Shown piece by piece: positions 1 to 8,304 of a stretch of 64,000 bases of DNA. Numbering within the stretch: position 1 is the first letter of the stretch; each line of letters opens with the position of its first letter. The position numbers and the translations under genes are program-made. The DNA comes from Paraburkholderia ginsengisoli NBRC 100965 (GTDB lineage: Bacteria > Pseudomonadota > Gammaproteobacteria > Burkholderiales > Burkholderiaceae): NCBI RefSeq assembly GCF_000739735.1, contig NZ_BBJF01000012.1, positions 1-64,000 on the forward strand, given 5' to 3'. The notes below the pieces were generated by a model. That model worked only from the letters and a program-made list of their open reading frames with translations. It was not told where the DNA came from and did not search any database.

Positions 1-87
1 AATCACTCCCCCGACGATCCCCTTTACACTCATTTCGCCGTCAAGACAGCGACGGTCAGGCTTGGCAGCCTGCGTTGAGTAGCACCC

Positions 88-129
88 GCACGTCTGTGAA
101 TACAGACGTGCATTAGCCTCTGCACGTCT
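88..129. other. competing inverted repeats (possible leader switch)
   Basis: A perfect 10-bp inverted repeat with a 4-base loop occupies 88-97 and 102-111 (GCACGTCTGT, loop GAAT). The 8-mer GCACGTCT of its left arm recurs at 122-129, so the middle segment 104-111 can pair with either copy. This gives two mutually exclusive hairpins upstream of the small gene at 275. No U-tract follows either stem, so it is not a plain terminator. A dimeric-regulator operator is equally possible. The rest of 1-274 shows no convincing gene. Confidence 0.5.
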
Positions 130-274
130 TCTTCTATGGGCGAGCCGTGGCAAGGAGACTTCCGAGTCTGCCGGTTTTGGGTTCTACACCGGACTGCCAA
201 CCTTGTCACTGTGCCCGCTCACCCCTCGCAAGCGAGTGACGGGCGATCCAGCCAAGTTTTCAGGGAGATCGCAC

Positions 275-790
275 ATGAGCAAATCCGCCAGGTATTCGCG
301 AACCGCCTCGCACCCGCCCGTTGACGCTCTCCAATACGAAAAAATCGCGCTATCCGCTTTCGGACTCATCGAACGGCAAATCAGCCAACTAGACAAGCTG
401 GTCACCCTGGCAGCGTCGATATACAGAGGCCCCGCTCTGACACACGATGAAAGGTCCCGCCGGAGAACACTGCTGGGACTGCTGATCGATACCGGCGAAG
501 ATTTCCGGCGAGAACTCGAAACTGACCGCGAGCTGTACCAGGTCATCGCGCTGAACGCGAAGGGAATCCCTCGAAGCCGTATCACCGCCCGCCACGCAGC
601 GAACCTGCTGGCAAAAGCGGCCACGAAGGCATTGGAAGGCCGCAAGCGTGTCCGCGCATCCAAGGCAGTACAGATCAGACAGGCTCGCTTCAAAACCACC
701 CTCGCTCCACTGCCACTGCGCATTGACACGACCTCGCCGCGCCCTGCCTCAGACGTAAAAAAAGGCGCAATCAATGCGCCTTTCCTGTAG
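275..790 (+). CDS. hypothetical protein, 171 aa
   Basis: I do not recognise this protein. I chose ATG 275 because GGGAG lies at 263-267, a normal ribosome-binding distance; an in-frame start at 203 has no such site. The product is basic and probably mostly helical, with a charged central stretch and a disordered Pro/Thr-rich C-terminus. No signal peptide or membrane segment is visible. Codon use is less GC-biased than in the flanking genes, which suggests acquired DNA. Its last codons overlap the terminator of the opposing cys operon, so the C-terminus partly encodes the hairpin. It stands alone and faces the cobA end of that operon. Confidence 0.6.
   Translation: MSKSARYSRTASHPPVDALQYEKIALSAFGLIERQISQLDKLVTLAASIYRGPALTHDERSRRRTLLGLLIDTGEDFRRELETDRELYQVIALNAKGIPRSRITARHAANLLAKAATKALEGRKRVRASKAVQIRQARFKTTLAPLPLRIDTTSPRPASDVKKGAINAPFL
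755..783 (-). terminator. rho-independent terminator of the cys operon
   Basis: A perfect 9-bp stem (AAAGGCGCA at 761-769, TGCGCCTTT at 775-783) has a 5-base loop. On the minus strand it is followed by a run of seven T (from the A run at 757-763). It lies 62 bases past the stop codon of cobA, the last gene of the leftward sulfate operon. It could also work weakly in the rightward direction for the small gene whose end it overlaps. Confidence 0.85.
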
Positions 791-844
791 CAAACGAAGC
801 TGGCTGCGCGTCCGACCACTCCGGCCGCACACCCAACAAAAAAC

Positions 845-1600
845 CTAAGCCGCCACTAGCATCCCATCCGCAGCGCGCACCCTCGCCTTCGCGCGGTCCG
901 CAAACGCCTCGCCGATCATCAGCAAGCTCGGCTGCGAAGCATCGACCCACTTCAGCGCGTCCCCCGCAGCCAGGTCTTCGAGCGTCAACGTCAGCATCCG
1001 CTCGCGCTCCGTACTGCACGCCTCGACAATCGCCACCGGCGTCGTCACAGGCTTGCCCGCATCGATCAACTGCTGCGCGATCTCCACGCCGCTGTCCCGG
1101 CCCATGTAAAACACGAGCGAATCCGCGTTCACCTGCTCGCGAATCTCGTCGGAGCCAGGCGCACGGCTGAACGTCGCCAGCGCGACGCTGCGCGACACGC
1201 CCCTGAGCGTCAGCGACCGCTTCAACGAAGCCGCGCTCGCCAGCGCCGCGGTGATCCCCGGCACCACCTCGTACTCGATGCCCGCCGCTTCCAACGCCCG
1301 CATTTCTTCATCGGCGCGGCCGAACAGCATTGGGTCGCCGCCCTTCAGGCGCACCACCACAGCGTGCTCCAAAGCGGCATCGACGATCTGCTTGTTGATG
1401 AACTGCTGCGCCGTCGACAACTGTCCGCAGCGCTTGCCCACCGCAATCCGCTTCGCGTGCGAAGGCGCGTAGTCGAGCATGGCGGGTTCGACCAGCGCAT
1501 CGTGCAACACCACATCGGCGGCGCCCAGAAGCCGCGCGCCGCGCACCGTAATCAGGTCCGCAGCACCCGGCCCCGCGCCGATCAGATAAACCTTACCCAT
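845..1600 (-). CDS. cobA: uroporphyrinogen-III C-methyltransferase
   Basis: SAM-dependent enzyme that methylates uroporphyrinogen III twice to give precorrin-2, the precursor of siroheme. The 251-residue product has the family's GAGPG loop (8-12), RLKGGDP (84-90), VVPGIT (112-117) and a C-terminal PSLLMIGE block near 224. It is the single-domain form, without the dehydrogenase/chelatase half found in enterobacterial CysG. I use ATG 1600 because the protein then begins directly with the first strand; a TTG at 1639 is the alternative. As last gene of the cys operon it matches supply of siroheme to the need of sulfite reductase CysI. Confidence 0.93.
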   Translation of the reverse strand: MGKVYLIGAGPGAADLITVRGARLLGAADVVLHDALVEPAMLDYAPSHAKRIAVGKRCGQLSTAQQFINKQIVDAALEHAVVVRLKGGDPMLFGRADEEMRALEAAGIEYEVVPGITAALASAASLKRSLTLRGVSRSVALATFSRAPGSDEIREQVNADSLVFYMGRDSGVEIAQQLIDAGKPVTTPVAIVEACSTERERMLTLTLEDLAAGDALKWVDASQPSLLMIGEAFADRAKARVRAADGMLVAA

Positions 1601-1693
1601 TTGCTTCAACCCGTTGGTTAGGGCGCCGGCGCCGCGCAACGGCGCACAGCATCGCGATACATCACGTCGCGCCGCCGGCCACCCATCGCCCGC

Positions 1694-3010
1694 TTACGCC
1701 GAAAACGCCCGGATCATCCCGGCCGCGACGGTGTGGTGCGTTGCTTCGTCGATCAATACGAACGCGCCCGTGCCCTGATGCGAGTCGTACACGTCGCACA
1801 CCAGCGGCTTTTGCAACGTCAGCGCAACGCGGCCGATGTCGTTCATCGCGAGTTCCTTGCGATCGGTCGCCTGCGACAGCGTATGCACGTCAAGCACTTC
1901 CTTGATCGCACCGATCCGCGCGAACACCGTGTTGGTGGTTTGCTTCAGCAGATACTTGCGTTGCGTCGACAGCGGCGTGTCGTCGAACCAGCACAGATCG
2001 GCTTCGAGCTTCTTCGCCGGTTCCGGTGCAGCTTCGCGCAGCACGAAGGTGTCGCCGCGCGACACATCGACGTCTTCCGCGAGACGGATCGTCACCGTCT
2101 GGCCGGCGAATGCGCGATCCACCGCAGCCGTGCCGCCCACCACCGGCGCGATGATCTCGGCCACCGTGGCTTCACGGTTGGCCGGCAACACGACGATCGT
2201 ATCGCCGACCTTCACTTCGCCCGCCTCGACCCGGCCCATGTAGCCGCGGAAATCGTCGGCCTGGCTGCCGTCCTGGCGCGCCACCCACTGCACCGGGAAA
2301 CGCAGCGCCTGGCCCGTCGGAATCTCGACCGGCAGTGCTTCGAGCAGGTCCAGCAGTGGCTCGCCCGCGTACCACGGCATGCTTTCGCTCGCAGTCACGA
2401 TGTTGTCGCCCTTGAGCGCCGACACCGGCACGAAGCGCACGTCGGCGAGACCCAGTTGACGCGCGAGTTCGACATACGCGTCGCGAATTTCGTTGAAGCG
2501 CTGCTCGCTGTAATCGACGAGATCCATCTTGTTGATCGCAACGATCGCGTGCTGCAAGCCCAGCAGCTTGACGATCGCGCTATGACGCTTGGTTTGCGGC
2601 AGCAGTTGCGCCACGCCGTCGACGAAGGTCACGCGCGTCGCGTCGACGAGAATGATCGCCGCGTGCGCGGTCGACGCGCCCGTCACCATGTTGCGCGTGT
2701 ACTGCTCGTGGCCCGGCGTGTCGGCGATGATGAACTTGCGCTTCGCGGTCGCGAAGTAACGGTACGCGACGTCGATCGTGATGCCCTGCTCGCGCTCGGC
2801 TTCGAGACCATCGGTCAGCAGCGACAGATCGATTTCGTCGCCGACGGTGCGCTTGTTCTTCGCGCGCGAGAGCGCCGAGAGCTGGTCGCTCAACACGGCC
2901 TTGCTGTCGTACAGCAGGCGACCGATCAATGTGCTCTTGCCGTCGTCGACGCTACCCGCAGTGATGAAACGCAGCACGCCGAGGTCTTCCGGTTGATGAA
3001 TACTGCTCAT
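1694..3010 (-). CDS. cysN: sulfate adenylyltransferase subunit 1 (GTPase)
   Basis: Regulatory GTPase of ATP sulfurylase. GTP hydrolysis by CysN drives adenylation of sulfate to APS by CysD. The 438-residue protein carries the elongation-factor-type G motifs: GSVDDGKS (19-26), DTPG (97-100) and NKMD (160-163), then EF-Tu-like beta-barrel domains. Its length fits the stand-alone form; there is no fused C-terminal APS kinase (CysC) domain. Together with the iron-sulfur CysH upstream this points to direct APS reduction. It sits 21 bases after cysD in the same operon. The start ATG follows the cysD stop closely, so translation may be coupled. Confidence 0.96.
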   Translation of the reverse strand: MSSIHQPEDLGVLRFITAGSVDDGKSTLIGRLLYDSKAVLSDQLSALSRAKNKRTVGDEIDLSLLTDGLEAEREQGITIDVAYRYFATAKRKFIIADTPGHEQYTRNMVTGASTAHAAIILVDATRVTFVDGVAQLLPQTKRHSAIVKLLGLQHAIVAINKMDLVDYSEQRFNEIRDAYVELARQLGLADVRFVPVSALKGDNIVTASESMPWYAGEPLLDLLEALPVEIPTGQALRFPVQWVARQDGSQADDFRGYMGRVEAGEVKVGDTIVVLPANREATVAEIIAPVVGGTAAVDRAFAGQTVTIRLAEDVDVSRGDTFVLREAAPEPAKKLEADLCWFDDTPLSTQRKYLLKQTTNTVFARIGAIKEVLDVHTLSQATDRKELAMNDIGRVALTLQKPLVCDVYDSHQGTGAFVLIDEATHHTVAAGMIRAFSA

Positions 3011-3031
3011 GATTGTCTTACCCCGTGTGCT

Positions 3032-3994
3032 TTAGAAATAACCTTGCTTCTTACGCTGTTCCATCGCCGCTTCGGAGACCTGATCGTCCATCCGCGTCGC
3101 GCCACGTTCCGTGATTTCAGTCACGGCCGTTTCGGCGATGATCTTCTCGAGATCGTCCGCATCGCTTTCCACCGGGCATGTGCAGCTGATGTCGCCGACG
3201 GTACGGAAACGCACCAGCGCGCTTTCGCTGACTTCGCCTTCACGCATCGGCGTGAGCGGCGTGACCGGCACGAGCAGCCCGTTACGACGCACGATCTCGC
3301 GTTGATGCGCGTAGTAGATCGACGGCAGTTCGAGCTGCTCACGCGCGATGTACTGCCATACGTCGAGTTCGGTCCAGTTCGAGATCGGGAACACGCGCAG
3401 GTGTTCGCCGTTGTGCAGACGCGCGTTGTACAGGCTCCACAGTTCCGGGCGCTGCGCCTTCGGGTCCCATTGGCCGAACTCGTCGCGGAACGAGAAGATG
3501 CGTTCTTTCGCACGAGCCTTCTCTTCATCGCGACGCGCGCCGCCGATCAGCGCGGTATAGCCGTGCTGTTCGATGGTTTCGAGCAGCGTCACCGCTTGCG
3601 CGGCGTTGCGCGAGTCCGTTTCGCGGCGCAGACGCACGGTGCCACGCTTGATCGAATCTTCGACGTGGCCCACCACCAGTTCCGCACCGATCTCTTGCGC
3701 GCGGCGATCGCGGAAGTCGATCACTTCGTCGTAGTTGTGGCCGGTATCGATATGTACGAGCGGGAACGGCAGCACGGTCTTGCGATTCGCACCGATGCCG
3801 AACGCCTTCAGCGCGAGGTGCAGCACCACGACCGAGTCCTTGCCGCCCGAGAACAACAGTGCGGGCTTGCTGCATTCGGCGACCAGTTCGCGCAGGATGT
3901 GGATCGACTCGGCTTCGAGCCAGTCAAGGTGATCCATACGGTTCGCCGTGTTGATAAGCGGAGCGTTCACAGTGGAGTCGAGCGTGGTGCTCAT
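3032..3994 (-). CDS. cysD: sulfate adenylyltransferase subunit 2
   Basis: Catalytic subunit of ATP sulfurylase, which makes adenosine 5'-phosphosulfate from ATP and sulfate. The 320-residue protein has the PP-loop SGGKDS at residues 49-54 and the C-terminal GYF end typical of CysD. ATG 3994 is preceded by AAGGA at a suitable distance; in-frame codons further upstream have no such site. It lies between cysH and cysN. The 119-base gap before it contains a small hairpin, so its expression may be tuned separately from the cysH part of the operon. Confidence 0.96.
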   Translation of the reverse strand: MSTTLDSTVNAPLINTANRMDHLDWLEAESIHILRELVAECSKPALLFSGGKDSVVVLHLALKAFGIGANRKTVLPFPLVHIDTGHNYDEVIDFRDRRAQEIGAELVVGHVEDSIKRGTVRLRRETDSRNAAQAVTLLETIEQHGYTALIGGARRDEEKARAKERIFSFRDEFGQWDPKAQRPELWSLYNARLHNGEHLRVFPISNWTELDVWQYIAREQLELPSIYYAHQREIVRRNGLLVPVTPLTPMREGEVSESALVRFRTVGDISCTCPVESDADDLEKIIAETAVTEITERGATRMDDQVSEAAMEQRKKQGYF

Positions 3995-4018
3995 GTTGGG
4001 TCCTTCGTTTGTTTGCCC

Positions 4019-4036
4019 GGCGAGCGGTTGCTCGCC
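4019..4036. other. small intercistronic hairpin, cysH-cysD
   Basis: A 7-bp inverted repeat, GGCGAGC (4019-4025) and GCTCGCC (4030-4036), has a GGTT loop and lies in the 119-base gap between cysH and cysD. No U-tract follows on the minus strand. It may be an RNA-processing or stability element inside the operon rather than a terminator. Confidence 0.35.
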
Positions 4037-4113
4037 CGGCACAAGTATTCAAATCGATCCGGGCGGCGTTCGACCCGTTCAAGCCGGGAACCTGCCCTCA
4101 GTGTAGCGAGATA

Positions 4114-4860
4114 TCAGACCGGAGCGTTTTCGCTGCGTTCGACCGCGATCGGGGTGATCGTCGTGATGTGCAGTCCGCATTCCTTCGTATCGCGCGACTC
4201 CCACCACCAGCGCCCTGCGCGGCTGTCCTCGCCGGGACGGATCGCGCGCGTACACGGTTCGCAGCCGATGCTCGGATAACCGCGCGCGTGCAGCGGATTG
4301 ACCGGCACGTCGAACGCTTTCAGGTAGTCCCACACTTCGGTTTCGGTCCAGTCCGTCAACGGATTGAACTTGGCGATGTTGCGCGCGGCGTCGTGCTCTT
4401 CCGCATGCAGTTCGGCACGCGTCACCGACTGCTCGCGGCGCTGGCCCGTCACCCATGCGCTGACATCCGACAGCGCGCGGTTCAGCGGCTCGACCTTGCG
4501 AATCTCGCAGCAACGCTTGCGCAGATCGACGCTTTCGTAAAACGCATTCAGACCGTGTGAGCCGATGTATTCGTCGACGGCCGCTGGCTGCGGATGAAAC
4601 TGTTCGATCTCGTAGCCATAGCGCTCTTTCACGCGATCGAGCATACCGAGCGTTTCCGCATGCAGCCGGCCCGTATTCAGCGAGAAGATGCCGATCTTCA
4701 CGCCGCGCGACAGGATCGCGTGCGTGAGCAGCATGTCTTCCGCTGCAAGGCTGCTTGCAAGCTTCACGTTCGCGTGACGCGCGGCGATCGAGTCGAGCAG
4801 CGCATCGAGGCGCTCGACCTTCGCAGCGAGTTCCGGCGTGAGCGATTGAACTCCGCTCAT
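4114..4860 (-). CDS. cysH: adenylyl-sulfate (APS) reductase
   Basis: Reduces APS to sulfite and AMP with electrons from thioredoxin. The 248-residue protein has the PAPS/APS reductase fold and the catalytic C-terminal ECGLH motif (227-231). It also has the cysteine pairs CC (117-118) and CxxC (200-203) that bind the [4Fe-4S] cluster in APS-specific enzymes; these are absent from E. coli-type PAPS reductase. I therefore read it as APS reductase, consistent with the missing cysC. The start ATG overlaps the stop of the DUF934 gene by four bases, so the two are translationally coupled. Confidence 0.94.
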   Translation of the reverse strand: MSGVQSLTPELAAKVERLDALLDSIAARHANVKLASSLAAEDMLLTHAILSRGVKIGIFSLNTGRLHAETLGMLDRVKERYGYEIEQFHPQPAAVDEYIGSHGLNAFYESVDLRKRCCEIRKVEPLNRALSDVSAWVTGQRREQSVTRAELHAEEHDAARNIAKFNPLTDWTETEVWDYLKAFDVPVNPLHARGYPSIGCEPCTRAIRPGEDSRAGRWWWESRDTKECGLHITTITPIAVERSENAPV

Positions 4861-5396
4861 GCCGACGCCTTTTGCAGTTCGCCCGCTTCGCGGCGGCGGA
4901 ACAGCGGCGACGAATTCACCGCGCCCTGATAGTTGAAGCTGAATTCGTCGAACGCTTTGAGCGCATCGTTGAAGTCTTTGTCCGCGCGCAACGCATAGGC
5001 GTCGAAGCCGCAACGGAACATGAACGTGATCTGATCGCGCAGCACGTCGCCGATCGCGCGCAGTTCGCCCTTGTAGCCATAACGTTCGCGCAGCAGGCGG
5101 CCGATGCTGTAGCCACGGCCGTCGCGGAACACCGGGAAGTCCACGGCGATCAGCGCAATCTTGTCGAAGTCGCCGACGATATCCGCCGGTTCGCTGTCCG
5201 GCGCAAGCCACACGCCGATCTCGGCGGCACTGCGCGACGCGCTCAACGCGTCACGTTCCGCTTGCCACAACGCGAGCGGCACCAGCACCTTGCCGGCCGG
5301 CAGTTCGTTCACCGCCGGCAGCGCGCCGTCTTCCGCCGGACGCACAACGGTCCAGTCATCGTTGACGATTGCGCGGTTCTTGATGATAGAAGCCAT
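4857..5396 (-). CDS. DUF934 family protein of the sulfate operon
   Basis: A 179-residue soluble protein of the DUF934 family, commonly found beside cysI and cysH in proteobacteria and often labelled an oxidoreductase of unknown role. No Cys pairs or nucleotide-binding motif that would prove redox activity stand out. The recognisable part is the conserved core around GRGYSIGRLLRERYGY and the FMFRCGFDAY block. ATG 5396 has AAGGA upstream. It lies between cysI and cysH and overlaps cysH by four bases (ATGA). Its place suggests an accessory role in sulfite reduction; no CysJ-type electron donor is encoded nearby. That role is inference. Confidence 0.85.
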   Translation of the reverse strand: MASIIKNRAIVNDDWTVVRPAEDGALPAVNELPAGKVLVPLALWQAERDALSASRSAAEIGVWLAPDSEPADIVGDFDKIALIAVDFPVFRDGRGYSIGRLLRERYGYKGELRAIGDVLRDQITFMFRCGFDAYALRADKDFNDALKAFDEFSFNYQGAVNSSPLFRRREAGELQKASA

Positions 5397-5418
5397 GTGT
5401 TCAGTATCCTTTTCGCGG

Positions 5419-7098
5419 TTACGCGTGAGCCGGTTGACGCGAGGCGTACACACGTTCCTTGAACGGGGTGATGCCGATGCGGTTGTACGTTTCGATGAAG
5501 CGCTCGCCTTCGTGGCGGTTTTCCACGAAGGTGTCGATCACCTTGCTCATCACGTCCGGCATTTCTTCCGCCGAGAACGACGGGCCGATCACGCGGCCGA
5601 GGTGCGCGCCGGTGGCGCCCGTGCCCTGCTCGCCGCCGAGCGTCACCTGATACCACTCCGAGCCGTCCTTATCGACGCCCAGAATGCCGATGTTGCCGAC
5701 GTGGTGGTGACCGCACGCGTTGATGCAGCCCGAGATGTTCAGCGACACGTCGCCGAGGTCGTACACGTAGTCGAGATCGTTGAAGCGTTCCTGGATCGCC
5801 AGCGCGATCGGAATCGACTTCGCATTCGCGAGCGAGCAGAAATCGCCACCCGGGCACGCGATGATGTCGGTCAGCAAGCCGATGTTCGGCGTCGCGAAAC
5901 CTTGCGCCTTGGCCTTTTCCCACAGCGCGAAAAGGTCGCGCTTCTTGACGTTGGCGAGAATCAGATTCTGTTCGTGCGACACACGGATTTCGCCGAGCGA
6001 ATACTCGTCGGCCCAATCGGCGACCGCTTCCATCTGCACGTCCGTCGCGTCGCCCGGGGCGATCGTGGTCGGCTTCAGCGACAGCGTCACCGACGCGTAG
6101 CCCGATACCTTGTGCGGCCGCACGTTACGTTCGACCCAGCGCGCGAACGCGCGGTTTTCCAGCAGGTGGTTTTCGAACGACGCGTCGGTGTCCGGCAACT
6201 TCTCGTAGACCGGCGGCTGGAAGTACTGGACCACGCGATCCACTTCGGCTTGCGTAAGCGTCGACGGGCCGTCCTTCAGGTGCTGCCATTCTTCTTCGAC
6301 CTGCGCCGAGAATTTCTCCGGGCTCAACGCCTTCACGAGAATCTTGATGCGCGCCTTGTACATGTTGTCGCGGCGGCCGTAGCGGTTGTACACGCGCAGC
6401 ACGGCTTCGCAGTACGTCAGCAGATGTTGCCACGGCAAATCCTTGCGGATGATCGCGCCGATGATCGGCGTACGGCCCATGCCGCCGCCGGCCAGGATGT
6501 CGACCACCAGTTCGCCCTGCTCGTTCTTCTTCAGATACACGCCCATGTCGTGAATCTGCACGGCCGCGCGGTCTTCCTTCGAACCCGACACGGCGATCTT
6601 GAACTTACGCGGCAGCCACGCGAATTCCGGGTGAAACGTCGACCATTGGCGCAGGATTTCCGCCCAGGGACGCGGATCGACGACCTCATCGGGCGCGACG
6701 CCGGCGAACTGGTCGGCGGTGATGTTGCGGATGCAGTTGCCCGAGGTCTGAATGCCGTGCATCTGCACTGCGGCGAGCTTGCGCAGGATTTCCGGCGTTT
6801 CTTCGAGCTTGATCCAGTTGTACTGGATGTTCGAGCGCGTCGAGAAATGGCCGTAGCCGCGATCGTGTTCCCGCGCGATCTGCGCGAGCACGCGCATCTG
6901 GTCGCTGCGCAGGTTGCCGTACGGAATCGCGATGCGGTGCATGTACGCGTGGCGCTGGTAGTACAGGCCGTTCTGCAGGCGCAGCGGACGAAACTCCTCT
7001 TCGCTCAATTCGCCCGACAAGCGGCGGCGAACCTGATCGGCGTATTGCGCGACCCGTTCATCGACGATGGTCTGGTCGTACTGATCGTATTGGTACAT
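5419..7098 (-). CDS. cysI: sulfite reductase hemoprotein (siroheme/[4Fe-4S])
   Basis: Catalyses the six-electron reduction of sulfite to sulfide. The 559-residue protein has two ferredoxin-like half-domains and the siroheme-[4Fe-4S] ligands: C415 and C421 in CPGGDFC, then C458 and C462 in CINAC. These families also include assimilatory nitrite reductases, but the cys operon context makes sulfite the substrate. No flavoprotein subunit (CysJ) is present in the window, so the donor is probably ferredoxin or an unlinked reductase. It is the first gene of the operon, transcribed leftward from the AT-rich region shared with cysB. Confidence 0.93.
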   Translation of the reverse strand: MYQYDQYDQTIVDERVAQYADQVRRRLSGELSEEEFRPLRLQNGLYYQRHAYMHRIAIPYGNLRSDQMRVLAQIAREHDRGYGHFSTRSNIQYNWIKLEETPEILRKLAAVQMHGIQTSGNCIRNITADQFAGVAPDEVVDPRPWAEILRQWSTFHPEFAWLPRKFKIAVSGSKEDRAAVQIHDMGVYLKKNEQGELVVDILAGGGMGRTPIIGAIIRKDLPWQHLLTYCEAVLRVYNRYGRRDNMYKARIKILVKALSPEKFSAQVEEEWQHLKDGPSTLTQAEVDRVVQYFQPPVYEKLPDTDASFENHLLENRAFARWVERNVRPHKVSGYASVTLSLKPTTIAPGDATDVQMEAVADWADEYSLGEIRVSHEQNLILANVKKRDLFALWEKAKAQGFATPNIGLLTDIIACPGGDFCSLANAKSIPIALAIQERFNDLDYVYDLGDVSLNISGCINACGHHHVGNIGILGVDKDGSEWYQVTLGGEQGTGATGAHLGRVIGPSFSAEEMPDVMSKVIDTFVENRHEGERFIETYNRIGITPFKERVYASRQPAHA

Positions 7099-7318
7099 TC
7101 GGGGACCCCAATTTTTTGGCGAGACACACGGCGGTCCGGTTCCGCCGCGCCTTGAATATCCGTGTTAGTCAGCAACCGCAAACGAGCGTTTAGACCCATC
7201 TCTCATTTGCTTATGACAAATACAGATATCCATATTGAAAAAGATGGACAGATCGTAATAAACTCGCCTTATATTTCAAACGACTAAAAAATTCTTTTTA
7301 TATGCGGAGAGGTTATAT
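7099..7318. promoter_or_regulatory. divergent cysI/cysB control region
   Basis: This 220-base gap is far richer in A+T than the rest of the window, especially 7201-7318, which fits a CysB-controlled divergent promoter. On the minus strand TTGTCA (complement of 7214-7219) could be a -35 element for cysI, with a poor -10 about 17-19 bases downstream. On the plus strand TTGAAA (7235-7240) and TAATAA (7256-7261) could serve cysB, with a short 15-base spacer. An A/T inverted repeat around 7284-7302 is a candidate regulator contact. Exact start sites cannot be fixed from sequence. Confidence 0.6.
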
Positions 7319-8260
7319 ATGAACCTGCACCAATTCCGCTTCGTCCGCGAGGCCGTGCGGCAGAACTTCAACCTCACGGAAGCCGCGAAGGCGCTGTTTA
7401 CCAGCCAGCCGGGCGTTTCCAAGGCCATCATCGAGCTGGAAGACGAGCTGGGCGTCGAAATCTTCACGCGGCACGGCAAACGCGTGCGCTCGCTTACCGA
7501 GCCGGGGCGCATCATCTTGCAGTCGGTCGAGAAGATCCTGCAGGAGGTGGAGAGCCTGAAACGCGTCGGTAAGGATTACGCGGCGCAGGATCAGGGCAAT
7601 CTGGTGATCGCCGCGACACACACGCAGGCGCGCTACTCGCTGCCCGCTGCGATCGCTGAGTTCAAGAAACGCTTCCCGAAAGTCCACCTTTCGATTCTGC
7701 AAGGCAGCCCGACCCAGGTTGCCGAGATGGTGCTGCACGACCAGGCCGATCTCGCTATCGCCACCGAGGCGATCGCCAACTATAAGGAACTGGTGTCGCT
7801 GCCCTGCTTCCAGTGGCATCACATCGCCGTGATGCAGCCGGATCATCCGCTGCTGGACCGCAAACTTTTGTCGCTGGATGATCTGACCCAGTATCCGCTG
7901 ATTACGTATGACAATGCGTTCGCCGGCCGCACCAAGATCAACGAGGCATTCCGTCTGCGGGGCCTGCATCCGGACATCGTGCTGGAGGCGATCGACGCCG
8001 ACGTGATCAAGACCTATGTCGAGCTGGGGCTCGGCGTCGGCATCATGGCGGATATCGCGTTCAACGCCGAGCGCGACCGTCATTTGCGCGCGATGCCGGT
8101 CGGCCACCTGTTCGGCAGCAACGTGACGCGCGTCGCGCTGAAACAGGGCGCCTATCTGCGCAGCTATGTGTACACGCTCGTCGAACTGCTGTCGCCGAGC
8201 ATGAACCGCAAGCTGATCGAACAGGCGCTCAAGGGCGAGCACGAAACCTACGAACTCTGA
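7319..8260 (+). CDS. cysB: CysB-family LysR-type transcriptional regulator
   Basis: Transcription factor of the LysR family, CysB subgroup, which activates sulfur assimilation genes in response to acetylserine and sulfur starvation. The 313-residue protein has an N-terminal winged helix (residues 1-60, recognition region near 18-45) and a C-terminal periplasmic-binding-like effector domain. GGAGAGG at 7306-7312 fixes ATG 7319. Its divergent position to cysI fits direct control of the operon and autoregulation. Burkholderia also have the paralogue SsuR for sulfonate genes; the cysI neighbour makes CysB the better name. Confidence 0.9.
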   Translation: MNLHQFRFVREAVRQNFNLTEAAKALFTSQPGVSKAIIELEDELGVEIFTRHGKRVRSLTEPGRIILQSVEKILQEVESLKRVGKDYAAQDQGNLVIAATHTQARYSLPAAIAEFKKRFPKVHLSILQGSPTQVAEMVLHDQADLAIATEAIANYKELVSLPCFQWHHIAVMQPDHPLLDRKLLSLDDLTQYPLITYDNAFAGRTKINEAFRLRGLHPDIVLEAIDADVIKTYVELGLGVGIMADIAFNAERDRHLRAMPVGHLFGSNVTRVALKQGAYLRSYVYTLVELLSPSMNRKLIEQALKGEHETYEL

Positions 8261-8304
8261 TATCACCACCGCTTTCTGCTATTCCGCTACGGAGACCTTT
8301 GTCG

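Noticed and set aside
184..819. 211-codon minus-strand frame over the left-edge orphan gene
   Set aside because: No ribosome-binding site or family, and it runs through the cys operon terminator; the plus-strand frame has a good ribosome site.
1733..4279. 848-codon open frame on the plus strand opposite cysN and cysD
   Set aside because: It mirrors the codon pattern of the real minus-strand genes (Arg/His-rich translation typical of antisense frames in GC-rich DNA) and shows no family motif.
4114..4860. PAPS reductase reading of CysH
   Set aside because: The CC and CxxC cysteine pairs that bind an iron-sulfur cluster mark APS-specific enzymes, and no APS kinase gene is present.
5161..7155. 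664-codon open frame opposite cysI
   Set aside because: Antisense shadow of a certain gene with all siroheme and iron-sulfur ligands on the other strand.
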